17,177 nt of DNA from Bacillota bacterium (GTDB lineage Bacteria; Bacillota; Clostridia; Peptostreptococcales; Anaerovoracaceae): assembly GCA_016281165.1 (NCBI GenBank), contig JAEEIC010000228.1, positions 1 through 17,177 of the forward strand, given 5' to 3'. The stretch's first letter is position 1. Each line of letters starts with the position of its first letter. Below the pieces are notes generated by a model that did no database searches, was not told where the DNA came from, and saw nothing but the letters and a program-made list of their open reading frames with translations. Below, piece after piece: positions 1-8,054 of this stretch. Made by a program: the position numbers and the translations under genes.

Positions 1-251
1 ACGGCGAAGCCGAAATAGAAGATGGTGTTGTAGGAGTAGGGATTGTAGCGGATCTGCTCCTTGAAAGCCCAGAGCAGCGCCAGCATCATCGCGAGGGAAT
101 AAACTGCCATCACCGCGCAGACGGCGGCGGTCTTGAGCCCCGTTCCGCAGACGGCGATCAGGCAGACGGCGGCAGCGGCCAGCAGAGTGAGTATCCGCAG
201 GCTGCGAAGCTTCGGTTTCGTATCTCTCGTGTCAAATCTGAAGTCCATCAT
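1..251 (-). CDS. unidentified membrane protein, N-terminal part (runs off window)
   Basis: About 83 codons are open from an ATG at 251 to the window edge, so the C-terminus lies outside. After a charged, Arg/Lys-rich N-terminus of about 20 residues there are two hydrophobic stretches, roughly residues 20-38 and 44-63. They are separated by a short loop, which suggests an integral membrane protein with a cytoplasmic N-terminus. The region after the second helix is rich in Tyr, Asn and Phe (KEQIRYNPYSYNT). I do not recognise a family. The start codon overlaps the stop of the HD-domain gene by four bases (ATGA), so the two genes are probably translationally coupled. The second codon is also ATG, so the start could shift by one residue. 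Confidence 0.6.
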   Translation of the reverse strand, partial: MMDFRFDTRDTKPKLRSLRILTLLAAAAVCLIAVCGTGLKTAAVCAVMAVYSLAMMLALLWAFKEQIRYNPYSYNTIFYFGFA

Positions 252-706
252 TCTTCCGTGAAGAGCGCTCCCACCAGCCGGCGGTACTCCTTCATGGCGT
301 CATATCCGTCCATGTCCGCGAGAAGAGCCTCTATGCTGCGGTAATACCAGGCGTGCATGGCGGGGTCCTTCTGATTGAAGAACTGCCACATATCCTCGCC
401 TCTTTCCTTCCTGGCCAGATAAAGAGAGCGGATATTGGACAGCTTGTCGCTGAGCCAGAGTATCCTGACGCCGGGATCGTCGGCTCCGGCGAGCTTTTTT
501 AGCGATCTCTCCTTGCGCGTCAGCCAGCTCTCTTCGGGAGGCATCTCCGGATGCTTATCCTCTGTCTCGGAGGCGACGAGGGCCGCGACCCTGGGGCCGA
601 AGCGCTGTTCGATCTCTTCGGCGGTCGCGTCGGTATCCTCGACCGTGTCGTGGAGCACGGCGGCGGCCAGCACCTCGCAGTCATCGGTCATGGTCCCCGC
701 GATCAC
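248..706 (-). CDS. HD-domain (RelA/SpoT-type) hydrolase, apparently 5'-truncated
   Basis: The protein has the core of the HD_4 family, the hydrolase half of RelA/SpoT-like proteins. It shows HDTVED (His19-Asp20 from the GTG start) and LSDKLSNIRS (about 85-94), which carries the last metal-binding Asp. Family members normally begin 25-30 residues earlier with an Ala-His-x-Gly-Gln helix and a YIxHPLxVA motif. Here the HPLEVA motif is encoded in frame upstream of the GTG (724-707), but the frame closes at a TAA at 742-740 before the first helix. A TATAAT at 732-737 and a GAGG just before the GTG could still allow expression of a shortened protein. In full-length relatives the likely substrate is ppGpp or a related nucleotide. 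Loss of the first His and helix would impair metal binding, so this may be a decaying gene. Confidence 0.6.
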   Translation of the reverse strand: MIAGTMTDDCEVLAAAVLHDTVEDTDATAEEIEQRFGPRVAALVASETEDKHPEMPPEESWLTRKERSLKKLAGADDPGVRILWLSDKLSNIRSLYLARKERGEDMWQFFNQKDPAMHAWYYRSIEALLADMDGYDAMKEYRRLVGALFTEE

Positions 707-743
707 GGCGACCTCGAGCGGATGAATGATGATTATACGTTAA

Positions 744-774
744 CTGCCGCTTTTTATTATATAAAAAGCGGCAG
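744..774. repeat. perfect 14-bp inverted repeat next to truncated HD gene
   Basis: Two perfect 14-base arms (CTGCCGCTTTTTAT and its complement) flank a 3-base loop. The GC pairs are at the base of the stem and the A/T run is near the loop, with no T-tract outside the stem. It is therefore not a standard intrinsic terminator in either direction. It lies between the end of the oxidoreductase operon (834) and the broken start of the HD gene (742). Confidence 0.7.
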
Positions 775-833
775 CGTGTGTAAAGCTTCAGTATGTATAT
801 CGGCCGGCCGCCCGCGGGGAGCGGCCCGAAGGG

Positions 834-1364
834 TCAATATCCCATGCCCTTCTTTATGGCGTTGAGATTGCTCGCGGAAAGATCCTGATGGCGGGCGGAG
901 ATGACCTTGGAGAGCACCGCTTCGATGTCTCCCCCGGCCAGCTCGGGGCACTCCTTCAGGAGCTTCCCGACCAGGACCATGTTGGCGAGCCCGGGGGTGC
1001 CGAGCTCTGCGGCCAGAGTCGTGGCGGGGATATATACCGCGCTGACGTCCTTCCTTTCGACCTCTCTGTCGACCATGGCGGAGTCGACCATTATCAGTCC
1101 GCCGGGGACGACCTCGCTCTCGTACTTGTCGAGAGAAGGCCTGTTCATGACTATGAGTATGTCGGGCTCAAAAACGATGGGGGATCCCACCGGCTCGTCG
1201 CTGACGATGATGTTGCAGTTGGCGGTGCCGCCGCGCATCTCGGGTCCGTAGGAGGGCAGCCAGCTGACCTGCCTTCCCTCCAGCAGTCCTTTATACGCGA
1301 GGAACTTGCCGGCGAAGAGTATGCCCTGTCCGCCGAAGCCGGCGATGAGGATGTTTTTCGTCAT
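834..1364 (-). CDS. vorC: 2-oxoacid:ferredoxin oxidoreductase, gamma subunit
   Basis: This 176-residue protein has the pyruvate/ketoisovalerate oxidoreductase catalytic (gamma) fold. A GFGGQG glycine motif lies at 9-14 and the family signature GPEMRGGTANC at 40-50. It forms part of a cytoplasmic complex that interconverts a 2-oxoacid plus CoA with acyl-CoA plus CO2, using ferredoxin. The start follows the beta-subunit stop by three bases and has TAGGAG directly upstream, so it is the last gene of the operon. Gamma is encoded separately from alpha and beta, as in VOR/KOR-type enzymes; bacterial PFORs are usually a single chain. Which 2-oxoacid is used cannot be read from this subunit. The neighbouring ilvE and Val/Ile T-boxes favour a branched-chain substrate. 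No clear T-tailed terminator follows; only a GC hairpin at 806-826 is visible. Confidence 0.9.
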   Translation of the reverse strand: MTKNILIAGFGGQGILFAGKFLAYKGLLEGRQVSWLPSYGPEMRGGTANCNIIVSDEPVGSPIVFEPDILIVMNRPSLDKYESEVVPGGLIMVDSAMVDREVERKDVSAVYIPATTLAAELGTPGLANMVLVGKLLKECPELAGGDIEAVLSKVISARHQDLSASNLNAIKKGMGY

Positions 1365-1367
1365 CTC

Positions 1368-2114
<747 letters not shown>

Positions 2115-2115
2115 C

Positions 2116-3174
2116 TTATCTACCTCCCGCCAGTTCTTCGGCCGCGGCAATGATCTGATCGGGGCCCGGGATGAGGCCGCCCGCCCTGCTGCACAGCGCT
2201 ACCGGCTTTCTGCAGCCCGTCGCGAGCTTCACGTCCTCTATCATCTGGCCCATCGAGAGCTCGACGCTCAGGAAGCCTTTGACCCTGTCCGCCGCCTTTG
2301 CCAGCGCTTCTTTGGGGAAGGGCCAGACCGTGATCGGCCTTATGAGCCCGGCCTTGATGCCCTTTGCTCTTAAGCTCACCACCGCGTTCTTGGCCACGCG
2401 CGAGGCGATGCCGAAGGCCACCAGGCAGTACTCGGCGTCTTCCATCATGTATTCCTCCCAGCGGGCCTCGCTGGCTTCGATCTGGGCGTATCTGGCGAAG
2501 CGGTCGATATTGGTCTGCTCCAGTTCCTCGGGGTCGAGGTAGAGAGAGTTGACCACGTTGTGGGGCCTCTTCATCTGCGTACCGGTGAGGGCCCAGGGCT
2601 TCTCAAAGACGTGGGGCTCTTCTTCCCTGATCTCGACCGGCTCCATCATCTGGCCTATGGTGCCGTCGGCCAGTATCATCGAAGGCACCCTGTACTTGTC
2701 GGCCAGGTCGAAGGCCAGGCCCGTGAGGTCCGCCATCTCCTGCACCGAGGCGGGAGTCAGGACTATCCGGTGATAGTCGCCGTGACCGCCGCCCTTGGTG
2801 GCCTGGAAATAGTCGGACTGCGAGGGCTGGATGCCGCCCAGGCCGGGGCCGCCTCTCTGCACGTTCACGATGAGGGCGGGAAGGTCCGAGCCCGCCAGAT
2901 ATGAGATCCCCTCCTGCTTGAGGGAGATGCCGGGGGAGGAGGAAGAGGTCATGACCCTCTTTCCCGCCGCCGCGGCTCCGTAGACCATGTTGATGGCCGC
3001 GATCTCGCTCTCGGCCTGCACGAAGACACCGCCGATCTTGGGCATGCGCTTCGCCATGTAGGCGGCCAGCTCCGTCTGGGGAGTGATGGGATATCCGAAG
3101 TATATCCTGCAGCCCGCCCTGATGGCGGCCTCCGCCAGGGCCTCGTTGCCCTTCATCAAATATTTTTCAGCCAT
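2116..3174 (-). CDS. vorB: 2-oxoacid:ferredoxin oxidoreductase, alpha subunit (VorB type)
   Basis: This 352-residue alpha subunit has the signature YPITPQTE at 28-35. It also has the glutamate-containing stretch FVQAESEIAAINMVYGA and the SSSSPGISLKQEG loop typical of 3-methyl-2-oxobutanoate (VorB) and 2-oxoglutarate (KorA) enzymes. The length of about 350 fits both. Distinguishing VOR from KOR by eye is not certain; I favour VOR because the operon starts with a branched-chain aminotransferase. The gene follows the ferredoxin-like delta subunit by four bases, with GAGGTGAGGAA upstream of ATG. The delta-alpha-beta-gamma order is common in Bacillota and archaea. Confidence 0.9.
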   Translation of the reverse strand: MAEKYLMKGNEALAEAAIRAGCRIYFGYPITPQTELAAYMAKRMPKIGGVFVQAESEIAAINMVYGAAAAGKRVMTSSSSPGISLKQEGISYLAGSDLPALIVNVQRGGPGLGGIQPSQSDYFQATKGGGHGDYHRIVLTPASVQEMADLTGLAFDLADKYRVPSMILADGTIGQMMEPVEIREEEPHVFEKPWALTGTQMKRPHNVVNSLYLDPEELEQTNIDRFARYAQIEASEARWEEYMMEDAEYCLVAFGIASRVAKNAVVSLRAKGIKAGLIRPITVWPFPKEALAKAADRVKGFLSVELSMGQMIEDVKLATGCRKPVALCSRAGGLIPGPDQIIAAAEELAGGR

Positions 3175-3178
3175 TTCC

Positions 3179-3382
3179 TCACCTCTCTACCGTTATCACG
3201 CAGTCGGGACACATGGCGGCGCACATGGCGCAGCCGACGCAGGCCTCCTGATCGGTGATCTCGGCCGCCGGATGCCCTTTCTTGTTGATCTTGGCGCTCA
3301 AAACGAGCAGATGCCTGGGACAGGCGTCCACGCAAAGGCCGCAGCCCTTGCAGCGCTCGGTCTCAAAGCTCACTTTTGCCAT
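3179..3382 (-). CDS. vorD: 2-oxoacid oxidoreductase delta subunit, 2x[4Fe-4S] ferredoxin-like
   Basis: This 67-residue protein has two complete CxxCxxCxxxCP clusters: Cys11/14/17/21-Pro and Cys48/51/54/58-Pro. It is a small dicluster ferredoxin domain that passes electrons between the TPP centre of the oxidoreductase and free ferredoxin. A linker of 26 residues separates the clusters, as in KorD/VorD proteins. It has a strong GAGGAGG site eight bases before ATG and lies 15 bases after the ATPase gene. Its place directly before the alpha subunit makes it the dedicated electron-transfer subunit, not a general ferredoxin. Confidence 0.9.
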   Translation of the reverse strand: MAKVSFETERCKGCGLCVDACPRHLLVLSAKINKKGHPAAEITDQEACVGCAMCAAMCPDCVITVER

Positions 3383-3397
3383 AGTATGATCCTCCTC

Positions 3398-4039
3398 TTA
3401 TCTCCAGCTGTTCTTCTGCAGCCTTAAGGGAAAGTCTCCCTCCCCGGCGATGTCCTCGCGTACGCTGGTGAAGGCGACGGGAAGGCCGCTGAGCCTTGAG
3501 AGCTCATCCGCCAGAGCGCCGCTCCTTCTCACCTCGCCTATCTCGGTCCAGCTGCCCAGATTGGAATTGTTGATGATCGCCGTAAAGCCTATACCGCAGG
3601 CCGCCTCTATCTCCCTCATGACCTCGAGGGCCTTTTCGGGCGTCGGGGTCAGAGGACGGAAGAAATTCACCACGAAGAACATGTCGTAGTCGTTCTCTTC
3701 ACGTATGAAAGGCGCGAACTGGCCCAGCACGTAGGCGCCCCTGTCGTCGCCGCCTATATCGAGCACGCAGTGCCCGGTCTCGGGCCTGAACAGAGCGTAG
3801 GCCTCGCTGGGCACCGTGGGCATGTCGATATTGGTGTTGGCGTAAGGCAGGGTCAGGAAGCCCACGCCGGCCTTCCTGAGCTCATCCTCGCTGTCGCGGG
3901 TCCTGAAATAGGGGTTCACTATGTCGAGGTCCGCGATGGTGACCTTAAGGCCCTGTCCGCGGAGCCGGATGGCGTAGTTCACCGCGATATTGGTCTTGCC
4001 GCTGCCGTAGTGGCCGCAGAAAAGCGAAAGCCTTTTCAT
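3398..4039 (-). CDS. MinD/ParA-like P-loop ATPase in the oxidoreductase operon
   Basis: This 213-residue protein begins almost directly with a Walker A motif, GHYGSGKT, at 9-16. The switch-type Asp-rich strand IADLDIVNPYF (about 35-45) and a Walker-B-like strand VLDIGGDDRGAY (about 92-103) follow. It belongs to the SIMIBI/MinD-ParA class of NTPases and has no partner or DNA-binding domain. It sits six bases after ilvE and 15 before the ferredoxin subunit, so it is certainly co-transcribed. Its function is not established. Possible roles are assembly of Fe-S or TPP centres in the complex, or an NTP-dependent regulator. A chromosome-partition role is unlikely from the context. Confidence 0.7.
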   Translation of the reverse strand: MKRLSLFCGHYGSGKTNIAVNYAIRLRGQGLKVTIADLDIVNPYFRTRDSEDELRKAGVGFLTLPYANTNIDMPTVPSEAYALFRPETGHCVLDIGGDDRGAYVLGQFAPFIREENDYDMFFVVNFFRPLTPTPEKALEVMREIEAACGIGFTAIINNSNLGSWTEIGEVRRSGALADELSRLSGLPVAFTSVREDIAGEGDFPLRLQKNSWR

Positions 4040-4045
4040 GCTCTC

Positions 4046-5143
4046 TTATTTCACGACCAGGCCCAGCTTGTAGGTCCATCCCATGGTGTCGGGGACGGTG
4101 CCGGTCTGCATGCCGTAGAGATTGTCGTAGAGCTTCTGCGAGAGCTCGCCGACCTTGCCGCCGGAGACCATGTAGTCGGTGCCCTGGACGTTGAGGGTGC
4201 CGATGGGCGAGATGACGGCCGCGGTGCCGCTGGCGAAGATCTCTTTGAGATCGCCGGTCTTGCTGCCCTCGATCACCTCGTCGATGGAGAGCTTCCTCTC
4301 GCTGACCTTGACGCCCCAGCTCTTGAGCAGGCGGATCACGGAGTCCCTGGTGATGCCGGGCAGTATGGTGCCGTCGTCCAGGGGAGCGGTCACGACTTCA
4401 TCTTTGAAGACGAAGAAGGCGTTGGAGGTGCCTATCTCCTCGACGTATTTATGCTCTTTGGCGTCGAGCCAGAGGACGTCCTTGCAGTCGTACTTCATGG
4501 CGTCCTGGGAGGCTCTCATGCCGCCGCCGTAGTTGCCGCCGACCTTGGCGTAGCCGGTGCCGCCCTTGGCTGCTCTGATGTACTTGTCCTGTACGTAGAT
4601 GCGGGTAGCGGAAAGGCCTCCGTCGTTGGCCGCGTAGTAGGAGCCGGTGGGGCTCAGTATTATCAGGAAGCGGTAGTGCTTGGCGGGCAGGACCGAGAAG
4701 GATACCTCGTCGCCGAACATGAAGGGCCTGATGTAGAGCGCGGTGCCGGGGGAAGTGGGGATCCAGTCGGCGTCCTCGCTTACGACAGCCTTGATGGCGG
4801 CAAGGAAGAGGTCCTGGGGAAGCTCGGGCATGCACATGCGCTCGCAGGTCCTGGCCATGCGCTTGGCGTTCATGTCGGGTCTGAAGAGCAGTATCTCGCC
4901 TTCGGGGCTCCTGTAGGCTTTCATGCCCTCGAACATCATCTGGGCATAGTGCAGCACGCAGGAGGCGGGCTCGATCAGTATGGGAGCGTGGGGCACTACC
5001 CTGCCGTCATGCCAGCCGAGACCTTCGTCCCAGTCCATCACGAACATGTGATCGGTAAAGTAGCGGGCGAAGCCGAGCTTGCTCTCGTCCTCGGGTCTGG
5101 GCTTGGGATTGTTCGTTCTGGTCACGGGAAATTTGTAATCCAT
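4046..5143 (-). CDS. ilvE: branched-chain-amino-acid aminotransferase
   Basis: This 365-residue fold-type IV PLP enzyme is the BCAT class II size. The PLP lysine is Lys200 in GYAKVGGNYGG, equivalent to the AKAGGNY of E. coli IlvE. The EIGTSNAFFVF segment and the phosphate-binding SGTAAVISPIG region near residue 310 also fit. It interconverts Val, Ile and Leu with their 2-oxoacids using 2-oxoglutarate/glutamate. It is the first gene of the operon, with an AAAGGAAG site before ATG and a promoter 40 bases upstream. Together with the oxidoreductase it links branched-chain amino acids to branched acyl-CoAs. The reaction is reversible, so direction must come from context. Confidence 0.93.
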   Translation of the reverse strand: MDYKFPVTRTNNPKPRPEDESKLGFARYFTDHMFVMDWDEGLGWHDGRVVPHAPILIEPASCVLHYAQMMFEGMKAYRSPEGEILLFRPDMNAKRMARTCERMCMPELPQDLFLAAIKAVVSEDADWIPTSPGTALYIRPFMFGDEVSFSVLPAKHYRFLIILSPTGSYYAANDGGLSATRIYVQDKYIRAAKGGTGYAKVGGNYGGGMRASQDAMKYDCKDVLWLDAKEHKYVEEIGTSNAFFVFKDEVVTAPLDDGTILPGITRDSVIRLLKSWGVKVSERKLSIDEVIEGSKTGDLKEIFASGTAAVISPIGTLNVQGTDYMVSGGKVGELSQKLYDNLYGMQTGTVPDTMGWTYKLGLVVK

Positions 5144-5184
5144 CTTTTTGTTTCTTCCTTTCTTTTTTTGGTGCGTTTCTGTCT

Positions 5185-5213
5185 ATGATAAGCGATGTTT
5201 TTCGCATTGTCAA
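5185..5213 (-). promoter_or_regulatory. promoter of ilvE-vor operon
   Basis: On the minus strand TTGACA (5213-5208), 17 bases and TATCAT (5190-5185) form a near-consensus sigma-A promoter. It is followed by a short leader to the ilvE ATG at 5143. There is no T-box or terminator in this leader, so the operon can be expressed independently of the T-box genes upstream. Confidence 0.75.
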
Positions 5214-5295
5214 ACAAATTATCGCGAAGTTATTTGTGCGCCGGTTATAATCTTGCTTTCCACCGCCGGGGCGGCTCCCTGCTTCGGGGGCTGCT

Positions 5296-7587
5296 CTACA
5301 GCCTGTTCCTCTGTATCTTGCCGCTGACGGTCTTGGGCAGGCTGTCCTTAAAGACCACCAGGCGCGGATATTTGTAGGGAGCGGTGTGCTTCTTGACGTA
5401 GTCCTGTATCTCTTTTTTGAGCTCCTCGCTGGGCTCGGTGCCCTTAGTCAGCACAATGCTGGCCTTGACGATCTGGCCTCTGACCTCGTCGGGAGCGGCC
5501 GAGACGCCGCATTCCAGCACGTAGGGCAGCTCCATGATCACGCTCTCGATCTCGAAGGGCCCGATGCGGTAGCCGCTGGACTTTATGATATCGTCCGTGC
5601 GTCCCACGTACCAGTAGAAGCCGTCCTCGTCTCTCCAGGCGGTGTCGCCGGTATGGTAGAAGCCGTCCCTGATGGCTTCGGCCGTCTTCTCCGGATCGTT
5701 GTAGTATTCCTTAAGGAGGCCGCAGGGCCTGCCTTCGCGCAGGTCGATCACGATCTCGCCGGTCTCGCCGTCGCCGATGATATCTCCGTTCCTGTCCATG
5801 AGCTTGACGTCGTATATCGGCGCAGGCTTGCCCATCGAACCGACCTTGTGCGGGGCGCCGACGAGGTTGCCGATGATCATCGTGCTCTCGGACTGGCCGA
5901 AGCCTTCCTTGATCTGCAGGCCCGTCAGCTTCTCGAACTGCCTGTAGACCTCGGCGTTGAGGGCCTCTCCCGCCGTGGACATGTGCTTGACGCTCGAGAA
6001 GTCGTAGCGGCTCAGATCCTGCTTGATCATCATGCGCAGCATGGTCGGAGGCGCGCAGAAGCTCGTGATACCGTATTTTTTGAACATCGGCAGGATGACC
6101 GAGGCGTCGAAGCGGTCGAAGTCGTAGACGAAGGTCGCCGCTTCGCAGAGCCACTGGCCGTAGAGCTTGCCCCACATGGCCTTGGCCCAGCCGGTGTCCG
6201 AGATGGTGAAGTGAAGTCCGTCGGGATCCACGTTGTGCCAGTAGCGGGCGGTATGGAAGTGCCCGAGGGCGTATTTGTAGTCGTGGGCCGCGATCTTGGG
6301 ATAGCCCGAGGTGCCCGAGGTGAAGAACATGAGCATGAGGTCGTCCCCGCCGGGGGCGTCCTGCCCGCGCTCGAAGTGGCTGCGGTACATCTCGATCTCT
6401 TCGTCGAAGCTCCGCCAGCCTTCTCTTTCGCCATTGACGATGATCTTGTGCCTCAGCGAGGGGCATAAGGCCGCCGCCTCGTCTATCCTCTCCGGGACCC
6501 CGTCGTCAGCCGTGGCGATGACGGCGCTGACTCCCGCGGCGTTGAAGCGGTACTCCAGATCGTGCGGCTGCAGCTGGCTCACTGCCGGGATCGCGACGGC
6601 GCCCAGCTTGTTGAGCCCCAGCATGGCGAACCAGAACTGGTAGTGGCGCTTGAGGACCAGCATGACCCTGTCGCCCCTGTGTATGCCTATGGCCTTGAAG
6701 TAGTTGGCGGCGCGGCTGGACCAGGAGCTCATGTCCCGGAAGCTGAAGCGCCTCTCGGTCATATCCTTGGAGACGTGCAGCATGGCCAGCTTCTCGGGAT
6801 CCTTCTTCGCCATGGCGTCGACCAGGTCGAAGGCGAAGTTGAAATGCTCGGTGTTCTTGAAGCTGATGGCGGTCGGAGTGCCCTTCTCGTTCTCGGTCAC
6901 GTCGATGAACTGCCGGTATATGCGGTCCCCGTCGTCTCTGTGGATGACGCTCTTGGTATCGTCCTCGGCCCTGACCGGCTGCAGCTCCGGTATGGGCTCG
7001 CCCTCGGGATTCAGGACTATGGCGTAGAACTCGCAGTCCCTGCCGTTGACGGCGACCATCCCGTGAGGGGTGCCGCTGTCGTAGTACATGGAGTCGCCGG
7101 GGCCCAGGATCTCCTTGTGTTCTCCCACCTGCACCATCAGGTTGCCCGAGATGACTATGTCGCACTCCTGGCCGGAGTGGGTGGTGAGCTCGATGTCCGA
7201 GGCCGCCGCCTTCTCGTCGAAGAGGACCTTGACGTAGAGAGGCTCGGCGATGCGGTTCTGGAAGGCGTAGGCCATGTTGAAGTAGGTCATGCCGTGGGCG
7301 GTATTGACCTCCTGGGCCGTGCCCTTCCTGGTGAGGGCGTAGGATTTGAGCTTGGGGCTGTAGCCCTCGATGATGTCGGTGACGTTGACGTTCAGCTCGG
7401 CGGTGCATCTGTAGAGGAAGGCGAAATGCAGGTCTCCCATCCCCGATTCGTTGCGTATGTATTCCTCAAGGGAGACCTCCGTTTTTCGGGCCATCTCCTC
7501 CTGGGTGAAGCCCTGTATCTCCCTGAGCTCCCTGATGCGGGAGGCCATCTCCCGTATCTTGCTGTCAAGTCCGTTCATTGCTGCCAT
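5296..7587 (-). CDS. XRE-HTH / cupin / AMP-forming acyl-CoA synthetase fusion (Val T-box copy)
   Basis: One 763-residue chain holds three domains. They are an XRE-type helix-turn-helix (about 11-70), a small cupin (about 115-192, with THSGQE at 136-141 and TPHG at 173-176), and a complete ANL-family acyl-CoA synthetase (about 230-763). The synthetase has FFTSGTSGYPK (421-431), GFGQSES (562-568), HTGD (645-648), the hinge/A8 region YWYVGRTDDIIKSSGYR, and the C-terminal PKTVSGKIQR with catalytic Lys757. It should activate a carboxylic acid to acyl-CoA via acyl-AMP. The substrate is inferred to be a branched short-chain acid from the Val T-box and the adjacent ilvE-vor genes. HTH plus cupin is normally a stand-alone ligand-sensing repressor, so the enzyme may regulate itself. 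The ATG at 7587 has GAAGGAG eight bases upstream. Confidence 0.9.
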   Translation of the reverse strand: MAAMNGLDSKIREMASRIRELREIQGFTQEEMARKTEVSLEEYIRNESGMGDLHFAFLYRCTAELNVNVTDIIEGYSPKLKSYALTRKGTAQEVNTAHGMTYFNMAYAFQNRIAEPLYVKVLFDEKAAASDIELTTHSGQECDIVISGNLMVQVGEHKEILGPGDSMYYDSGTPHGMVAVNGRDCEFYAIVLNPEGEPIPELQPVRAEDDTKSVIHRDDGDRIYRQFIDVTENEKGTPTAISFKNTEHFNFAFDLVDAMAKKDPEKLAMLHVSKDMTERRFSFRDMSSWSSRAANYFKAIGIHRGDRVMLVLKRHYQFWFAMLGLNKLGAVAIPAVSQLQPHDLEYRFNAAGVSAVIATADDGVPERIDEAAALCPSLRHKIIVNGEREGWRSFDEEIEMYRSHFERGQDAPGGDDLMLMFFTSGTSGYPKIAAHDYKYALGHFHTARYWHNVDPDGLHFTISDTGWAKAMWGKLYGQWLCEAATFVYDFDRFDASVILPMFKKYGITSFCAPPTMLRMMIKQDLSRYDFSSVKHMSTAGEALNAEVYRQFEKLTGLQIKEGFGQSESTMIIGNLVGAPHKVGSMGKPAPIYDVKLMDRNGDIIGDGETGEIVIDLREGRPCGLLKEYYNDPEKTAEAIRDGFYHTGDTAWRDEDGFYWYVGRTDDIIKSSGYRIGPFEIESVIMELPYVLECGVSAAPDEVRGQIVKASIVLTKGTEPSEELKKEIQDYVKKHTAPYKYPRLVVFKDSLPKTVSGKIQRNRL

Positions 7588-7631
7588 CTGACTGTCTCCT
7601 TCAGTTCACGGGAGGAGCTCTTCTGGGTAAA

Positions 7632-7669
7632 TAAAAAGCCCGTCCCAAAGAAATGCCTTTGAGACGGGC
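7632..7669 (-). terminator. T-box-controlled intrinsic terminator (Val copy)
   Basis: A 13-bp stem (7657-7669 with 7638-7650, one G-U pair) and a 6-base loop are followed on the minus strand by TTTTTATTT. The 5' arm contains TGCCCG, which can instead pair with CGGGCA just after the T-box sequence. That pairing gives the alternative antiterminator. Confidence 0.88.
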
Positions 7670-7903
7670 AAGTCATTATCATGCCCGCGGTACCACTCAA
7701 ATTGCATGCCCAAAGCATGCCCCTCAGGGTCCGACAACCCTTATGCCCTTACGCGGCAGTCTCGGGAAGGGTCTACTCGCTCTTACGCTTTCTTCCTTCC
7801 GGCTCGGAAGCTACAGCTGCGGGGGACTTTCCGCCGGTTCTCAGCCTGCCCGGCTCTCTGTGGGATCGTCTGCCTCGCGCCCTCTTCGTCAATGCCTTTA
7901 TGT
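7632..7903 (-). promoter_or_regulatory. T-box riboswitch leader, probable valine (GUA) specifier
   Basis: The minus strand carries the T-box core GAGTGGTACCGCGG (13 conserved bases at 7686-7698) just before a terminator. It also has the Stem I signatures GACGAAGA, AGAGAGCCGGG and GGCTGAGAACC. The UGGU bulge would pair with a tRNA ending ACCA, i.e. discriminator A, as in tRNA-Val. The specifier was placed by aligning with the second T-box in this window and by the base helix AAG/CUU. It is the triplet before GCTTCCGAGC, which is GUA at 7814-7812. Uncharged tRNA should favour read-through into the acyl-CoA synthetase fusion. Specifier confidence is lower than confidence in the T-box itself. Confidence 0.88.
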
Positions 7904-7909
7904 TTTGAT

Positions 7910-7938
7910 ACTATAACTCAAAGGAGATCATTTGTCAA
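7910..7938 (-). promoter_or_regulatory. promoter of Val T-box / acyl-CoA synthetase transcript
   Basis: TTGACA (7938-7933), 17 bases, TATAGT (7915-7910) on the minus strand, just upstream of the T-box leader. The roughly 110 bases between this promoter and the preceding stop codon (8055) hold nothing else I can recognise. Confidence 0.85.
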
Positions 7939-8054
7939 ACAAAAATACAAATATTTTGTTGTCAGCTTATAAACTGTCCGCCTCCTTCATTGTTTTCGCA
8001 GATAAATATCTTCCGCGGCAGCGTCCGCCCGGCAGGTCCCGGGCAGCCGGCGCT

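Noticed and set aside
806..826. GGCCGC/GCGGCC hairpin as terminator of the vor operon
   Set aside because: No T-tract on either side; too weak to call.
3770..5188. Plus-strand open frame of 472 codons over ilvE and the ATPase
   Set aside because: Antisense shadow: Gly/Val/Asp/His-rich low-complexity translation with no motifs.
7653..7972. Short plus-strand frames across the T-box leader
   Set aside because: The region is explained by the T-box RNA and promoter on the minus strand; the three overlapping frames show no coding signal.
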